A stretch of 64,000 bases of DNA from assembly GCA_038503035.1 (NCBI GenBank), contig JAVSML010024622.1, positions 453,255-517,254 on the forward strand, given 5' to 3'. A model generated the notes under the pieces. The model was given only the letters and a program-made list of their open reading frames with translations. It was not told where the DNA came from and ran no database searches. Of this stretch, positions 47,911-60,372 are shown in pieces. The DNA is from Crocodylus rhombifer (lineage: Eukaryota; Chordata; Crocodylia; Crocodylidae). Every line of letters starts with the position of its first letter. Position 1 is the stretch's first letter. Made by a program: the position numbers and the translations under genes.

Positions 47911-49800
47911 GCCATTCGGTGAACAAGTACCAGGGCTTACAATTTCCACATTTTGTCAGTTTATGGGTGATACACTTCTCACTCAGTTTGTATAACATAA
48001 GTTCCCTCTTCCACAAGAGAGACAAACTTAATTACTTTTTCCACAGGCAATCAATAAGGCAAATTAAATAGCAAAAAAAATTACTACACATGCAAGATAA
48101 ATCATATAAACAAGCAACTACAAGTTGTAGAGACAGAATAGGAGAAAATAACTGCAACTATTAGAGAAGGATCTCACCCTGCATTTCTTGTCCTGTTCTC
48201 TCCTGACAGAGCTTTGGTACAAGTAGCTTCCCAGCTTGCAATACCAGTTATTCCAGTCTCTGTAAATCGGGGCTACAGATTATCCTAAAGCTAGGAATCT
48301 GTTGACAGCTTTGGCCAGCACATTTTAAGTACTATCAATCACCTTATTTACCCTCTTTATAATTTTCTATTAAATTCTTGGGGAGTACGTGTAACCTATG
48401 CAGGTGATACATGTTTGAAAACAATTAAAGATTAAACCCCAAACTCATGAAAGTGCTTTAATATGTGCTTAATTTTAAATTCAATGGAATTCCTTAGGAC
48501 TTAACCATAAAATTAATGTTGGACATATATTTAGGTTCAGAAAAGAACTTAAATAGTAAGAAACAGATGAATGTGTATAATGTATTACCATGAACTAAGG
48601 TACCCCCAAGCAAGTCTGTGTGTATGTGTGCCTGTGAGGAGAACTCTGATTTGGACCTATCCTATGCACACAAACTCACCTTCCAGATTGTTTAGCAGCT
48701 AGGAGTCCTGTTATTTGTGGCCCAGGCTCGAATCTTATTACATGAATGGTGCAGGGTTTTCCAGAAGTGTAACAGGGCAACACTGCACCCTGGGTGGTAG
48801 TAGTGGCAACAGCATTAGCGCTGCATGAGACTGCAGTGGTCCAACCACATGGCTGCAATGCCCCACCCCCAAGTCAGACACCGCGGGCTGTTGCCCCAGT
48901 TCCTCCTCCCCACCCCCAGTTACACTACTAGGATTTTCATATTTTTTGAGAGAGACTATTTTTGTGCTTAGGACACTGGGTTCAGGCTTCATTCCCAATT
49001 CTGTCACTGCCTTCCTTGTTGACTCCAGGCAAATGATTTGCTCACTTAGCCTTAGTTAATCTGTAAAGATGGGGACAATAATTTTTGCTTTCTCTCATTT
49101 TATCCTATTTTATTTATTTATGCTTTCTGGGACCAGGGGCTTTTTCTTACTACAGTTCATGTGGAGTCAAGCCTGCAAGACACTAAGCACTCTTACCCTG
49201 GTCTATCAGAGCAGTGTGTCAGTAGCACCAGTCATATCCTAGAAGTTAAGCACTTAAAATGCTGCACTGGCTTGAGACAATATGACTGAGGACTTCACAG
49301 GGTCAAGCCCTACATGTACAGCATAAAGGGGCTCTCTCTGCTAGGCCCTTTAACTGTTACCTTAATATAAAATAACAACACGTAGCCAAAGTCACTGTGG
49401 TCATCATCTAACAGCAGTGAGGATGTAAGGCTAAAAACCTGTTGGGCATCCAGAATAGTAAAGGGCCCTGCTACACATTCAAATGAAAGATGGATAGAAG
49501 CCACCTTTTGAGTCATTGCACCTTCTCAAGCTCTGGTTGGCTCTTTGGAGCTGGATGGACATTTTTATGGCAAGATAATTACTTTGCATGTGTGGCCTGT
49601 CTAAATGGATTGTGCAATTCACCACTTAATTGTGTGATAATTTCTTTGCATGTGTGGCCATTATACATTTATTGCAGGTTTACTCAGTGAATTGTGCGAT
49701 AATCGTGTGTGGCTGCCTACCTTAATTGTATGACTGATCAGTAAACTGTATGATACAGGTAATGTATAGCAGGGGCCAAAGCTCCAGAAGTAGCTCCACT
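47911..49800. other. Intergenic, no gene recognised
   Basis: Mixed composition. A segment near 48750-48930 is GC-richer and may be an old repeat. Around 49220-49300 there is weak resemblance to 5S RNA-derived sequence, not enough to call. Confidence 0.45.
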
Positions 49801-49868
49801 ATGTCATGTCATGTCATGTCATGTCATGTCATGTCATGTCATGTCATGTCATGTCATGTCATGTCATG
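49801..49868 (+). repeat. Pentanucleotide microsatellite (ATGTC)n, about 13 perfect units
   Basis: Thirteen uninterrupted ATGTC units. The 5-base unit shifts through the three frames, so the open frame across it (MSCHV repeat) is not evidence of a gene. Length variation between individuals is likely. Confidence 0.95.
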
Positions 49869-49967
49869 CTGGGAGAGAGTGGAGGAACGCTGGAAAGCAC
49901 CTGCTACTGGGCCAGGTGAGTACCACAATGACACATTGAAAAGTCAGAGATTCACCTTTTATTACAC

Positions 49968-50570
49968 AGAATCATAGAACATGAGGGCTGGAAGGGACCT
50001 CCAGAGGTCATCTAGTTCAGTGGTTCTCAGCCCTTTTTGTATCAGGATCTATTTGCAAATGTTGATAGCCAGTCCAGACCCAGTGCCCCCCATCTTGACC
50101 AGCTGCCCTCACCCCCAGCTCCTTAAGGGGTGGGTGTGCAGGGCACGAAAGGTGTGTGCTCCACACTCCCTACCCTGCACGCAAGGTAGTGCTCCAGCAG
50201 TCCCCTCACAGGCTGGAACCCTATCAGCCTGCAGGGGAAAAACCACTGTTTCCCAAGTTTTTCTCCTTTAAAAAGGCAAATCCATTTTTAAAGTTTGTTC
50301 GCAATCTTTTCATATATCCTTGCAATCCACTTTTGGGTCATGACCCATAGGTTGAGAAATGCTGATCTAATCCACCCCCTTGCTCAAAGCAGGACCAACC
50401 CCAGCTATCTCATCCCTGCTAATGCTTTGTCTAGCCAGGTCTTAAAAAACCTTTAAGGATGGAGAATCCACTATATCTCTTTGGGTAACTTGTTCTGGTG
50501 CTTTACTACCCTCCTGGTGAGAGTCTTTCCTAATAGCTAACTCAAATTTCCTTCAACTTTTCTCCATTGG
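49968..50570 (-). mobile_element. CR1 LINE 3' fragment, interrupted by a hAT element
   Basis: Plus-strand CATAGAACATGAGGGCTGGA and GGACCTCCAGAGGTCATCTA are a CR1 3' end read on the minus strand. The CR1 resumes at 50365 after the insertion with CCCTTGCTCAAAGCAGGACC and runs to about 50570. A further piece of similar sequence at 51550-51620 (TTTCCTAATATCTAGCTT) lies beyond the solo LTR. Confidence 0.75.
50018..50364 (+). mobile_element. Non-autonomous hAT element, 347 bp, inserted in CR1
   Basis: It starts CAGTGGTTCTCAGCC and ends GGTTGAGAAATGCTG, imperfect inverses. The flanks atctagtt (50010-50017) and atctaatc (50365-50372) match at 6 of 8. The element splits a CR1 3' fragment. Confidence 0.75.
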
Positions 50571-50778
50571 CAACACATAAGGGATGCATGTAGGTGTATG
50601 TGCACCCCTTAGAATTGGTGGCGAGCCCCCTGCAACTGGCTGCTGCCAAGGCCGCTGGCAGTGCCTGTGGGCAGTCAGTGCTTGCTACCCCCAACCCCAC
50701 CACTGACACTGCTGTAGCTGCCTGTGGGAGCTCCCTGCTTGCCACCACCACCACCTGTGTGTAGTTGCCTTGCCCCTC

Positions 50779-51527
50779 TGTAACAGGAGGGCATCCTAGG
50801 GGTTGCCACGATCTCCCCCTGACACCCCTTATTGTGCCCAGTTAGTCTACAAAGCACCCTCAATTCTCACCCACCACATCTTTGATGTCAAATATATATA
50901 ATAGGGAGGCTGTCTCTTCATCTCCCTGGACACTTTTCCTCTTGTACATTGGCCCCATTTCTGTAATAAGTGTTTCTGTACACCCCAGCCTTATGGGCTC
51001 ACCCCAAGCCTCACTGATATAACTGATTTTCTGTGGTCTCTCACTGTCTCTCTGGTACTCAGGGTCAGCACACCCTCAATACTGCACCCTCTCTAGTGCC
51101 CAGGCCCCCATGCTGCCATGGACCCCCTATGAGGCCTCCTATCCCCTTATAGCCTCACCCAAGCCACTGGTTACAACAGCAAACAAAACACAAGCCCCTG
51201 GGCTATAACATAAGTCTTAGCCATCCAGCTCCAACATTATTCCTGCCACACTGGGGGGTGCTCTATCCTTCCCCAAATCTTAGACTGTACCTGCAGTCTA
51301 GACCCAACCTGGCCCAGCCCTCCACTTGTTCTAGGAGAACTCTTTCCCCCTTGACTCCCTGCCTAGTCTCAGCCCTGCAGTTTAAATGAGAGCCAGGCCC
51401 TGCCCCTTCTGGTCGGCTGACCAGTAGCAGGTGTGGGTCACTAGCTCCCTCTGGGTTGCCTTAGCAACCAACACCTGGGTAGTTATCCCAGCTCTACAAG
51501 TAGCAGGCACCTTGGTGCCCTGCTACA
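50779..51527 (-). mobile_element. Solo LTR of an endogenous retrovirus, 749 bp, minus strand
   Basis: Read on the minus strand it starts TGTAGCAGGGCAC and ends CCTGTTACA. It is flanked by a perfect 5-bp duplication, ccctc (50774-50778 and 51528-51532). The inverted GGTTACAACAGC and GAGGCCTCCTATCC segments relate it to the LTR at 40485. No internal retroviral genes. Confidence 0.85.
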
Positions 51528-51620
51528 CCCTCCAGTGGCATACATTGTTCATGACTTTCCTCATAGCTAACCTAAGAGAGATTTCCTAATATCTAGCTTA
51601 ACTCGCTGCTCAAACTGCCT

Positions 51621-52149
51621 AAGGCATAAGGTTAGAGATGTGGCTTAGTTGTTCACTTGGGGCAGGGGGAACCTCTGCCACCTGAGCTGGAGCTCCTTCA
51701 CGGCCTGCAATGAAAGGAATAACAGATGTTTTAATTTTAATCCCAAGAACCGAACAGGGGAATGAATGCTTCCCCAGTTTCTCATTTTCTGACTGTGCGC
51801 GTGCGTGATGTGTGTAACCCTCCCACTGTGTGTGTGTGTGAACGATTTAGAAACACATGTGAAGGGTGCTGTTCCTCTCATGCCCTTTTCAAGTCAAAGT
51901 CATCTTTTGACAGTGACTGAAGCTTTGACAGTCAAAAAGGCCCAGAGACACAGCCCTTAGGGGCTAGAGTTCTGTCATGGAGGTGACAGATGGCAAAGGA
52001 AAGATACGAGCACTTTAAGTTAAGAAAGAGAAGCGGCAGGATAAGAGCAGGGCTAAAATGAGGAAGGTGACGTATTTCAAAGAAGGAGCGTGATGGTTAC
52101 AGGCTGTTGATGGCCTCTTTATTCTACTTTAAGAACAAGAAAAGAGCTT
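51621..52149. other. Region upstream of the CpG island
   Basis: No repeat was recognised apart from short GT-type runs near 51800-51842. It probably holds distal promoter sequence of the PPP2R5A-like gene, by position only. Confidence 0.45.
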
Positions 52150-53110
52150 AGGTGATTTATCCCAGCGGGCTCAGCCGCCCCTGGCCCCCCAACCGGGTTG
52201 AGAAGGACCTGGCAACGCCCCCTCCCCGCGGCGGGAGCCCCAGCTCAACCCGAGCTTCGATCAGAACAAACTTCACGTCCCAGCCCCGAGCCGTTTCCCC
52301 ACTCAGGATTGGCTCCTCCCTGCCCCGCCTCACCACTATCCTGCCAATCCTTCGCGGTCTCTTTCTACGAAGCCCCGCCCTTGCTTCCCGTTGGGCAAGC
52401 CCGCTGCCCATCGCTGGCCCCTCCTACCCCCCCGGGGACTGGGTGGCTCGGCTCGGGTTCCCCGCCCCGCCTGCCCTCGGGCCCCTCGCGCTCCCATTGG
52501 CCGGTCGAGGCCTGTCAATCACCTTCGCTGCGCTGCAACGGCAGCAACTGCCAGTCCCCTTGCTCTTGGAACTCCCGCGGCTGCGGCCAGTTGCGCGGCC
52601 GTTGAGCGGGGGGGGAGGGCGGGGTTCAACAGCCACGGGAACAGGCGGGGGGGGGGGGGGGGGGCGCACTGTAATGTCAGCGGGGGCGCGGGGCGCCCCG
52701 AGCGGCGGCTGAGGAGCGACGGGAGGGAAGCTCCGCCGCGGCTCATGACAGGGGCGCGGGGCGGCCAGAGGCGAGCCCGGCTTGGCGCGCGGCGGCGCAG
52801 GGCCCGGGCCCGGGGCTGAGAGCGGCCCGGCCGCGAAGTTTGTCTGCAGGCGGGGGGAAGGGGGGGCACCCCCCCCCCCCCAGTTCCGCCCGCGGCTGCG
52901 CCCGCTCTATGGTGCTGGGGAGCGGCGGCGGCTCCGCTCGCGGCCATGTCGGCGGCGGCGGCCATCTCGGCGGCGGAGAAGGTGGACGGCTTCACGCGGA
53001 AGTCGGTGCGCAAGGCGCAGCGGCAGAAGCGCTCGCAGGGCTCCTCGCAGTTCCGCAGCCAGAGCAGCCAGGTGGAGCTGTCGCCCCTGCCCCAGCTCAG
53101 AGGTACCGCC
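52150..53110 (+). promoter_or_regulatory. CpG island and TATA-less promoter / 5' UTR of the PPP2R5A-like gene
   Basis: About 950 bases are very rich in G, C and CpG, unlike the AT-rich flanks, and they end at the first coding exon. No TATA box is visible. CCAAT boxes lie at 52344-52348 and, inverted, at 52308-52312 and 52496-52500. GC boxes (Sp1-type) lie at 52373-52380 and 52617-52624. This composition is typical of broad housekeeping-type vertebrate promoters. A run of 18 G occurs at 52647-52664. ATGs at 52782, 52840 and 52909 are out of frame with the protein start at 52946; if the transcript begins upstream of them they form overlapping upstream frames. The transcription start cannot be read from sequence, and the island could also drive a divergent minus-strand transcript. 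Confidence 0.85.
52946..53102 (+). CDS. PPP2R5A: First coding exon of a PP2A B56 regulatory subunit, probably alpha (partial gene)
   Basis: B56 subunits bind the PP2A scaffold and catalytic subunits and direct the phosphatase to substrates. The exon encodes 52 residues plus the first base of codon 53. It starts with an Ala-rich stretch, followed by the conserved basic segment [20 protein letters not shown] (residues 11-30) and SSQFRSQ. This is the N-terminal tail that precedes the HEAT-like repeats of the family. The residues [12 protein letters not shown] favour the alpha over the epsilon paralogue. The ATG at 52946 has G at -3 and gives a slightly shorter N-terminus than I recall for mammalian PPP2R5A. 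The exon ends G|GTACCG at 53102/53103, splitting a codon after its first base. The remaining exons lie beyond the window. Identity is from memory of the family, not from alignment. Confidence 0.88.
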
Positions 53111-55396
53111 CCCCTGCCCTCCCAAGACCCCTGGCACTCGCGGGCTGGACGGCAGCCCCGGGCGCACCTAGACCGCTGTTGCCGGGTGTACGGTCCTTAT
53201 CGTGTTCGTGCCTTCCGCCCTTGTACGAGGCAGGCTCGGTGATAGGAAAAGTGTTCAAAATGTAGGCAAGCTGGTTGGTGATGCAGCCCGGGCATCTTGG
53301 GGAGCCTTTACCTGCCTTTTGGGTTGGCTGTCCAGCACTTTCTTGTGAGGGTTTGCATGGATATAAAGAAATGCTGCAGCTTTGGTGATGGCCCAGTTGT
53401 CGCTCACTTGCTGGAGAGTTAGAGTGACCACTAGAAAATAAATAAGACCTAGTTGCATGCTTATGTGTGTATTTTTTTCAGTATACCATGGCTTTTCACC
53501 AAATACTATAAGTTGGACCTTCCAATACAATCATTTTGTGTAGGAGCTGACAGCACTGGTCCAGTCCCATCCCCTGCTGGGAGCAGCCCTCCCCCAGTGC
53601 CCCCCTTGTTGGGGAATGAGGGGGCATTTGGTGCCCACTGCTTCCAGGAGTGGGGTGTTTGTCCTGCAGGTTTGCTGGCACTGCTTCCTGGTTTCAGTCC
53701 TTTCTCCCCCCTACTTTCCAAGTTGGCCAGGGGGGTGTTATCTCAAGTCCCCTGCTTAATAAAGAAGTTCTGGCATGAGCGCCAAGGGGAGCGAAGTTGG
53801 CATCCATGGCTAAGGTGTGCTGGTGCTGTCCTGTGGTGTTGTTGGTGTGACTTCCTTGTGACTTCCTTTTGGACAAGAGTAGTTTCATGGAGAGACATTT
53901 GTCTTGGTTTCCCTTTGGGCAGTATCTAGTTGACAACCAGAAGCTACCTAGGTGTCTACCCTCTCCTGGAAATCTGTCTAATGCCTTCCAATGCCTAGGT
54001 GTCTCTGATGCCCTCTCCTGCACTTGCTTGAAGTGCCCGAGGTGAAGTGGTGCAATGGCAGGAGAATGCAAAAGGGGCAGCTTGGGAGAGGCTCAAAATA
54101 CTGGCGTGCAGAAAAAATAAGGGGCACGTGCTGTTGTTTCAGGACCACAGGAGTTAGTTAGGGGGATGTGGCAATCTTACTGTGGGCAGGATTGAAGTTT
54201 GCCACATTCTTTAGCTTCAAAAAGTTTGTCAGTCTCAAAAATTTGTGTCCTGGTCCTGGTTGCATTTGCTGCAAGGTTCATTTGGAAAGAGTTAACATGA
54301 AAGGTTAAAAATAGTTCCAGACTCCCACCATGGTTTTTATATCCTTGTTACAATCTTATCCGTGTCTTCTTACAGCATGTTCTTCTTTTGTGTGGTGTGA
54401 GAGACCCATACAGAGGAACCTGAACTAATACAGGAGGGAAACCATGAAAATAACTATAACCAAAATGATGTTAAATGTAAATAAACTTGGGGGAGGAAAG
54501 AGACCTTTTTTCCTCCATAATTAATCCCTTTCTAGTAATGTCACTTCTTTCTTTTAATAGTAAGAGTTCCTTTATTTGGTTTGGTCTGATTCTTCACCTC
54601 TCCCCTTCTTAAATGAGGTCCTGTATTATTTTGGCAAGCCAATATTGTTTTTCACAATCAAATTAAAAAAGCTGAACAATTCATTTGACACTTGAATTAA
54701 GTTCTTGCAGGTCTTATAACTGACCTCACTTGTGCTTGGATATTTCTGTAATAAAAAGATAAGACTAAAGATGGGTTAACATTTAGATGGTATATTTTAT
54801 TGAAAAAATGCTGGGTTTTTGTGTGTGTGTGGTTTGTTGTTTTTTGTTTGTTTGTTTTCTGAGTGCTTGTAACATGAGTTATTTGTTATCTGAGCCCTTA
54901 CGTTTATGGTGTACTTATAGCTGAATTTGTCTGCAATGTAGTGACTGCTCCCAAGAAATTTCAGTCCCAGTCCAATGAATACACGAGCTTACAAGCTTTG
55001 TAAGTACAGTCTAGCTGAAGTCAGTAGTGAAGCTAGTATGCTTACATTCTTCTCTGCATAGGGCCTTAATGCAATTTATGCAGTCAATATAGCTAGACCT
55101 CCAGTGTTATGGGTGCTGTTATGTCCTAACAATGTTGTGTATTTGCAGTTTAGGCCAGTCCTATGTAAGTGCCAGAATTGAAGTTCAGGATTTGAAAGCC
55201 CTGAACCTGTAATTAAAGTTGCATGGGGAATTTTGCATAGAACGACACTGCTTTAAAATTAATTTAGTTTAAAGTGCCCGTAATATCAGACTACATCAGA
55301 ATATAAATCTGCAAATGATCAAAATGTGGACTTCCTTTCAGAGAGGACCTGAAGTTCTTTGGGGGGAGAGTGGGGAAGGTGAGCGGCTCTCTAGGC

Positions 55397-55624
55397 CAGG
55401 GGTTGGCAGTGTTTTTGGGCAGAGTGACAAAACCACCTGCCACCTCAACTTGGAAGATGTTGGCATGCCAAGGCTGGATGGCGGGGGAGGCAGGGGACCC
55501 TATCCTCACTGGCAGTGGAGTGCAGCCCGAGACCCTTCCCTGCTGGCTGCCCTGAGGCAAATACGCCAAGCAAAATGCCTGTGTGCCATGTTGTGGCAGC
55601 CATGCCAGGGTTTGCCTACCCCTG
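55397..55624 (+). mobile_element. Non-autonomous hAT element, 228 bp, copy 3
   Basis: It starts CAGGGGTTGGCAGTGTTTTT and ends GGTTTGCCTACCCCTG. The flanks ctctaggc (55389-55396) and ctctagga (55625-55632) match at 7 of 8. It is exactly as long as copy 1 at 22676 (228 bp). It lies in intron 1. Confidence 0.88.
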
Positions 55625-58600
55625 CTCTAGGATATATATCTGTATGCTGATCCCTAAATAACTAGTATGAGAAAAGCAGGCAGCAACTTAAAACTTGTAT
55701 CGTTTCCCCTAGTCTTGTAAAATATAGATAATCTGTGCTGTAGGCTGTAATTCTGAAACACACTGCTTGTGACATCATACTTGCCTTTAAAATAGGGCTG
55801 TAGAGGTAAGGTAAGTTTGTGTCTTCCCCAAAAATGCATGGCTATTAAAACTTATTTACTTCAAATCATGTATTTTTTTTTTTTCCTCCAAAATATGGGT
55901 TTACCTCATTCCTTAAGGATGCTTCCAGAGTTCTGTAATAGGTGTGCTCACATTAGTGAAGTGTATATTAGGTCATTGCATAAAGCAGGAACCCCTGTGA
56001 CCCATGAGAGGGACTGAAAAAAGAAAATAATGATCATCTTAGGGGACTCAGCATGCATTTCTGAAACCAGATTTTCTGCCTTCTTTTCAGGCATTTTGTT
56101 AAATGTTCAAGTTAAAGGGCCTTTGAAGCCTTTTGCATTATAAGCAAATTAAGGTAGAGAAGCTGACTGTTCAACCTACAGTATAGGTGACCAAGTCTAG
56201 CCTTGCTCATCTCTTCCATCATTTTAAAAAAAAAAAGGAAAAAAAAAGAAAAAAAAGAAGCTACAGTGAGTGAAACAAATTTCTGTCAGGTTGGTCTAAA
56301 ATGTTTGCATTCCTTTATTACTGCTTTTAGGAAAGAGAGAGACACTAGAAATGAAACAAAAACACATTCTTGTCATGACTGAGAAATATCTGGTTAGGTA
56401 AATTATTAAAAATAATTAATTCAGGGAATTTTTAGATAGCAACTGAAATATGAATCTCATCATCAATTGCAAAATTTAGCGGAGACAAAATATTATTTCT
56501 GTCAGGTTTTCAAACAGTGAGAAAAATCTAATGCAGCAGTAGCTGTATACCGGAGACTGGCAGATTAGTAGGACATTTTTTGCTAGATAGGGTTTTAACT
56601 TTTGAGGAACATGCATCATTACAGATATTCTTCCTGGTTATGATTTTCTAGGTTTATTAGTAAGTTCAAATACTTAATTTTGGGCAAATGCGTAACAAAG
56701 ACTAGTGACTAGAATAGTACAGCTGGCTTTTTAGATAAGTTGTTTTGTTAGTGTGTTTCCTTTGTATGTGCATAATAGAGGAGTGTGTTGCTATATTAAC
56801 AAAAATCTCCAGAAGAAACACCAACTGCCCTGGCACTGATTTAAAAAAAAGTAGATTAATAAAGCTGTGACATGATACAGTTTACTTTAAAAAAAAAAAA
56901 AAGAAAAAAAAAAAGCCCTGTTCCTTTGCATCATCTTTCTGTGTAATTATATTCAAAGAACTTGTGTTGCATGCATGCACTTAAATAACATTGGTTAACA
57001 GCAGAATTTCAGATTCTGGTGCATAACCCCACCATAGTGTTGGCATTTACCAGTTGGAGGAAAGGGCATGTCATTGTAAGGTCTTAAAAAATTATTTTTG
57101 TGCATTAGTACAGACTGGTAAATTAAAATTCTAGAAGTGTATACCAAAATGTAATGATTTTGATTTTGAAAAGTATTGTTAGAATTTGACATAATGCAGT
57201 CATAATTCAAGATGATTAATTTTGAAAGTAGTGTACATACTTCTACAGTTGGAGTCCATAAACAGAAGCACACTTTTTTTTTGCTAATTCAAAATGGTAA
57301 AACGTAGCAAGATCAATTTAGTTTGACTACAAGTAGCAGAGCAGATGTTTGAACTTCCTAGGTAATAAAACATCCCTCATACTTGTAAGAGTTAAAATTT
57401 CCTGAAGGCTTTTTGTGATCTTAAACCCCTGAAATTAGTTGTGGGGGGGAAAGCAGCTCACTTTAAGCCCGAGCAGTCAGAAAGGACAGCAACATTTGAA
57501 AATAGTAAAATAAAATATATTTTAGTTCACTTGCATATGAGGCTGTCTCCTGGTTGGGGAAGAAAAATTCTAGCTTTTGCAGTAGAACTGGAAGTGGGTC
57601 CAAGAAACTGTCAGCCACAAGGTTTTGGAGAGGTTATAAGACCTCTTTGGGAGGGACAGTCACAATGGGAGTGGGGGTAGATACTGGAATTAGTGGCTTT
57701 AATAAGATTTTCCAATATAACATTTGAACATCCAAATATGGGATCCAAAAATGAGTATAACAGTAGTGTTCTCTCTGCTGAACCCTCCAGGGACATAGTT
57801 TGGATTTCGTTGAAAACCAGATGTGACATCCAAGCAAATCTTTAATGCATATATAATAAAAATGTCATTAACTTACTAGTTGAACTTTAGCTTAAATTTA
57901 TCGGGGTCAAAAATCTTTGTTATTTTATACTTTGGGTAATTGTAAATACAGTTCTGTATTCTACACTAATGCAATTCTAGTAAACAAACAAACAAAAACC
58001 CCCATATGACTGTAAAAGCTCTTAATTTCAGAATTGTAACATCAAGTTGTTTTGGGTTACCTGAAGAAGGAAGATGAGGAGTTCCCACACATCCTTTAAG
58101 TTTCTCCCTAGCTCCCTCTGTGTCTATCCTTCATGATATTTATCTTCAAAGTCTCTTGCAGCTACTTATCTTCTGGATAAGATTTATTTTGAAGGAGGCT
58201 GTCTTTTACAGGAGGGAAGGATATCTGAGGACTTTTTATAAAACTGTTGCATATATTTACTGTATGCCCAATAGATATGGCTAACAACTACTCTTCTGTC
58301 TAGTAAGATCATAGTTTTGATAAATGGTGAACCTAGAACAGCTCAAGCGCTTCATTCAAAATGTTCTTTTAGATTTTATGTAGGGCTTTTTAGAAATGGT
58401 ATCAATTATTCTTCCCCCCCAATTAAAAAAAAAAACAAACCATGTCCAGTTTATGAAGGGGAACATTTGGTCTGTAATTCTTACAAGAAGTGACTTTTCT
58501 TATCCTTACACTTCATTTTTCTGGTCTTAAATTCTGCTTTCATCAAGAGAGATTACTAAATATAGAACCTATTGACAGTCTTTACATGAAGAACTTTTCT

Positions 58601-59086
58601 ATTTAAATCTTTCACATCTTCTGTGTGCCAACTTAGTATCAGATTTCTTTTTCCGTATTCATTGCTTTGTAGTTTAGTCAGATATTGGTCTTGTAGGTGC
58701 TGAATATAATGTAATATTTTGTCCTCTAAAAAGAAATACAAATGCATATTATTTCTCAACACTTCATCTGATCAAAAGACCATTAACTCAGTTTTGGAAG
58801 ACTACACAGATTTTTATTAATATAGTTTAAGTGAAAGCAGTTCTTCTGAAACAGCTTGTATTAACAGCACTGGAAAGTTTTGAAATTTTATTTAGCTGAA
58901 GAGAAGTACATGTCTTGTTCTTCAACAGGATGGGGCCATTTTTATGGTGGAAGATCCAGTTCAGCTTTCCTGCCATATAATGTTGACCCTGGTTTTACTT
59001 CAACATTTTCACGAAGATAAAACCAAAGCTATATGTAGAGGCTTCATGAAAGGAAGTGAAATTTGGACACTGATAGAGGAAAGACC

Positions 59087-59087
<1 letters not shown>

Positions 59088-59123
<36 letters not shown>
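59088..59123. repeat. (GT)n microsatellite, about 18 units
   Basis: An uninterrupted GT run inside intron 1. Confidence 0.95.
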
Positions 59124-59125
<2 letters not shown>

Positions 59126-60372
59126 TGATATAATAAAACAGCCAGCCAGTTACTGGATTGAAACAGGCAGCTCATTTTTTTCAAATGCAAATTGACAGTT
59201 ATATCACTGAGAGTGAAGTTTGCTGTTTATTTTTGCTTATTTCACGGTTAGTGAAGCCTCTCATCTATACAAGGGATATTGCAGTAGCATGCTTCTAGGT
59301 TCTCTTTGGGGACAGTTGGCAGCAATGCTTGTAGGCAAAGTTGCTTAATGTTTTCTTTTACGAGGTCCTATCCTCAATGGCTTATATAATTTTGCTAAAC
59401 TTCAGCTCTTTGGCCTGTTGCTTCTTTTGTGAAGTATGGAAACAAAATCTTGAACTGTGCCTTAGGCTAAATTTCTTAGCCGCAGTGAAAACATTTAACT
59501 GTTTCTAGGATCAGAGTAAAAACATGTTATTCACAGTATTTTAATACTGGTTAAGCACCTTAAGCTCTAGCCTTGGCCTGCTCTGGAGCAGGGATTCAAA
59601 ATCTGGTAATGTTTAGTGATACCTCATGAAAATCCATCTAAATTTGGCCATACTGAAAGATCTGGGACAAATTGCCATTTGAAGATGTTCAGTGGAAGCT
59701 TCTTGGAGATCAACAGCAAAATTCAGCAGATATTCCATTTGTACTCAGCATGCTGTGTATCCCAGATTGGTGGGTTGCTGAGCAGGGCTTTTCCTGTAAT
59801 TTTTAATGCCAAGAACTGAAATTAAGAGATTAAGGCAATTTGCTTTTAGCATTCCTCTAACAAAATGGGTAAAGCAGCTCAATTTAAATACAGCGATGCA
59901 TAATATAGCATACATAAGTTGGGAGAGGAGAAGGAACAAGAAGCCTGGGGGTGTAATAGTAACAGTGGGAAGAAAGGGACAGAAATGTCTATATCCCAGT
60001 GCTTTCCAGGACCTGGAGTGAACTCAGGATTAAGTGTTAATATCCTGTCAGAAGATAGCTGTGAAACTTCCTGGCAAAGTGTTTCTCGCTCTGTACTATT
60101 CTCTGTAGGGTTTTTTTTTTCATACCAGAAATCTGATTTTTTTTTTTTTTTTTGTTAACTCCCCATAACACAGCTAAAAGTAAACTAATCTGCCTGAAAC
60201 TTTACAAGCACCATTTTTTCCAGTAAACCTTAAAGTACATTGGACAAGGTAATTGGCTATATGAGGTTCATAAAATGAATAGATTTTACTTGTTCTTTTC
60301 CTAACTTTCTTAATGCCCTCATTTCAGAACATCAGATTGACTTTTACTTCAAGTGAGAAGCAATAACTAGTG

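Noticed and set aside
49200..49320. Possible 5S RNA-derived SINE
   Set aside because: Only AGAAGTTAAGCA and a few bases around it resemble 5S RNA; no box C alignment could be supported.
52152..52712. 186-codon frame in the CpG island
   Set aside because: CpG-island composition removes stop codons in all frames; residues are low complexity and it lies before the real start.
58944..59195. 83-codon frame in intron 1 as an alternative PPP2R5A exon
   Set aside because: It begins after a plausible AG but the residues have no B56 similarity and it runs into the GT microsatellite.
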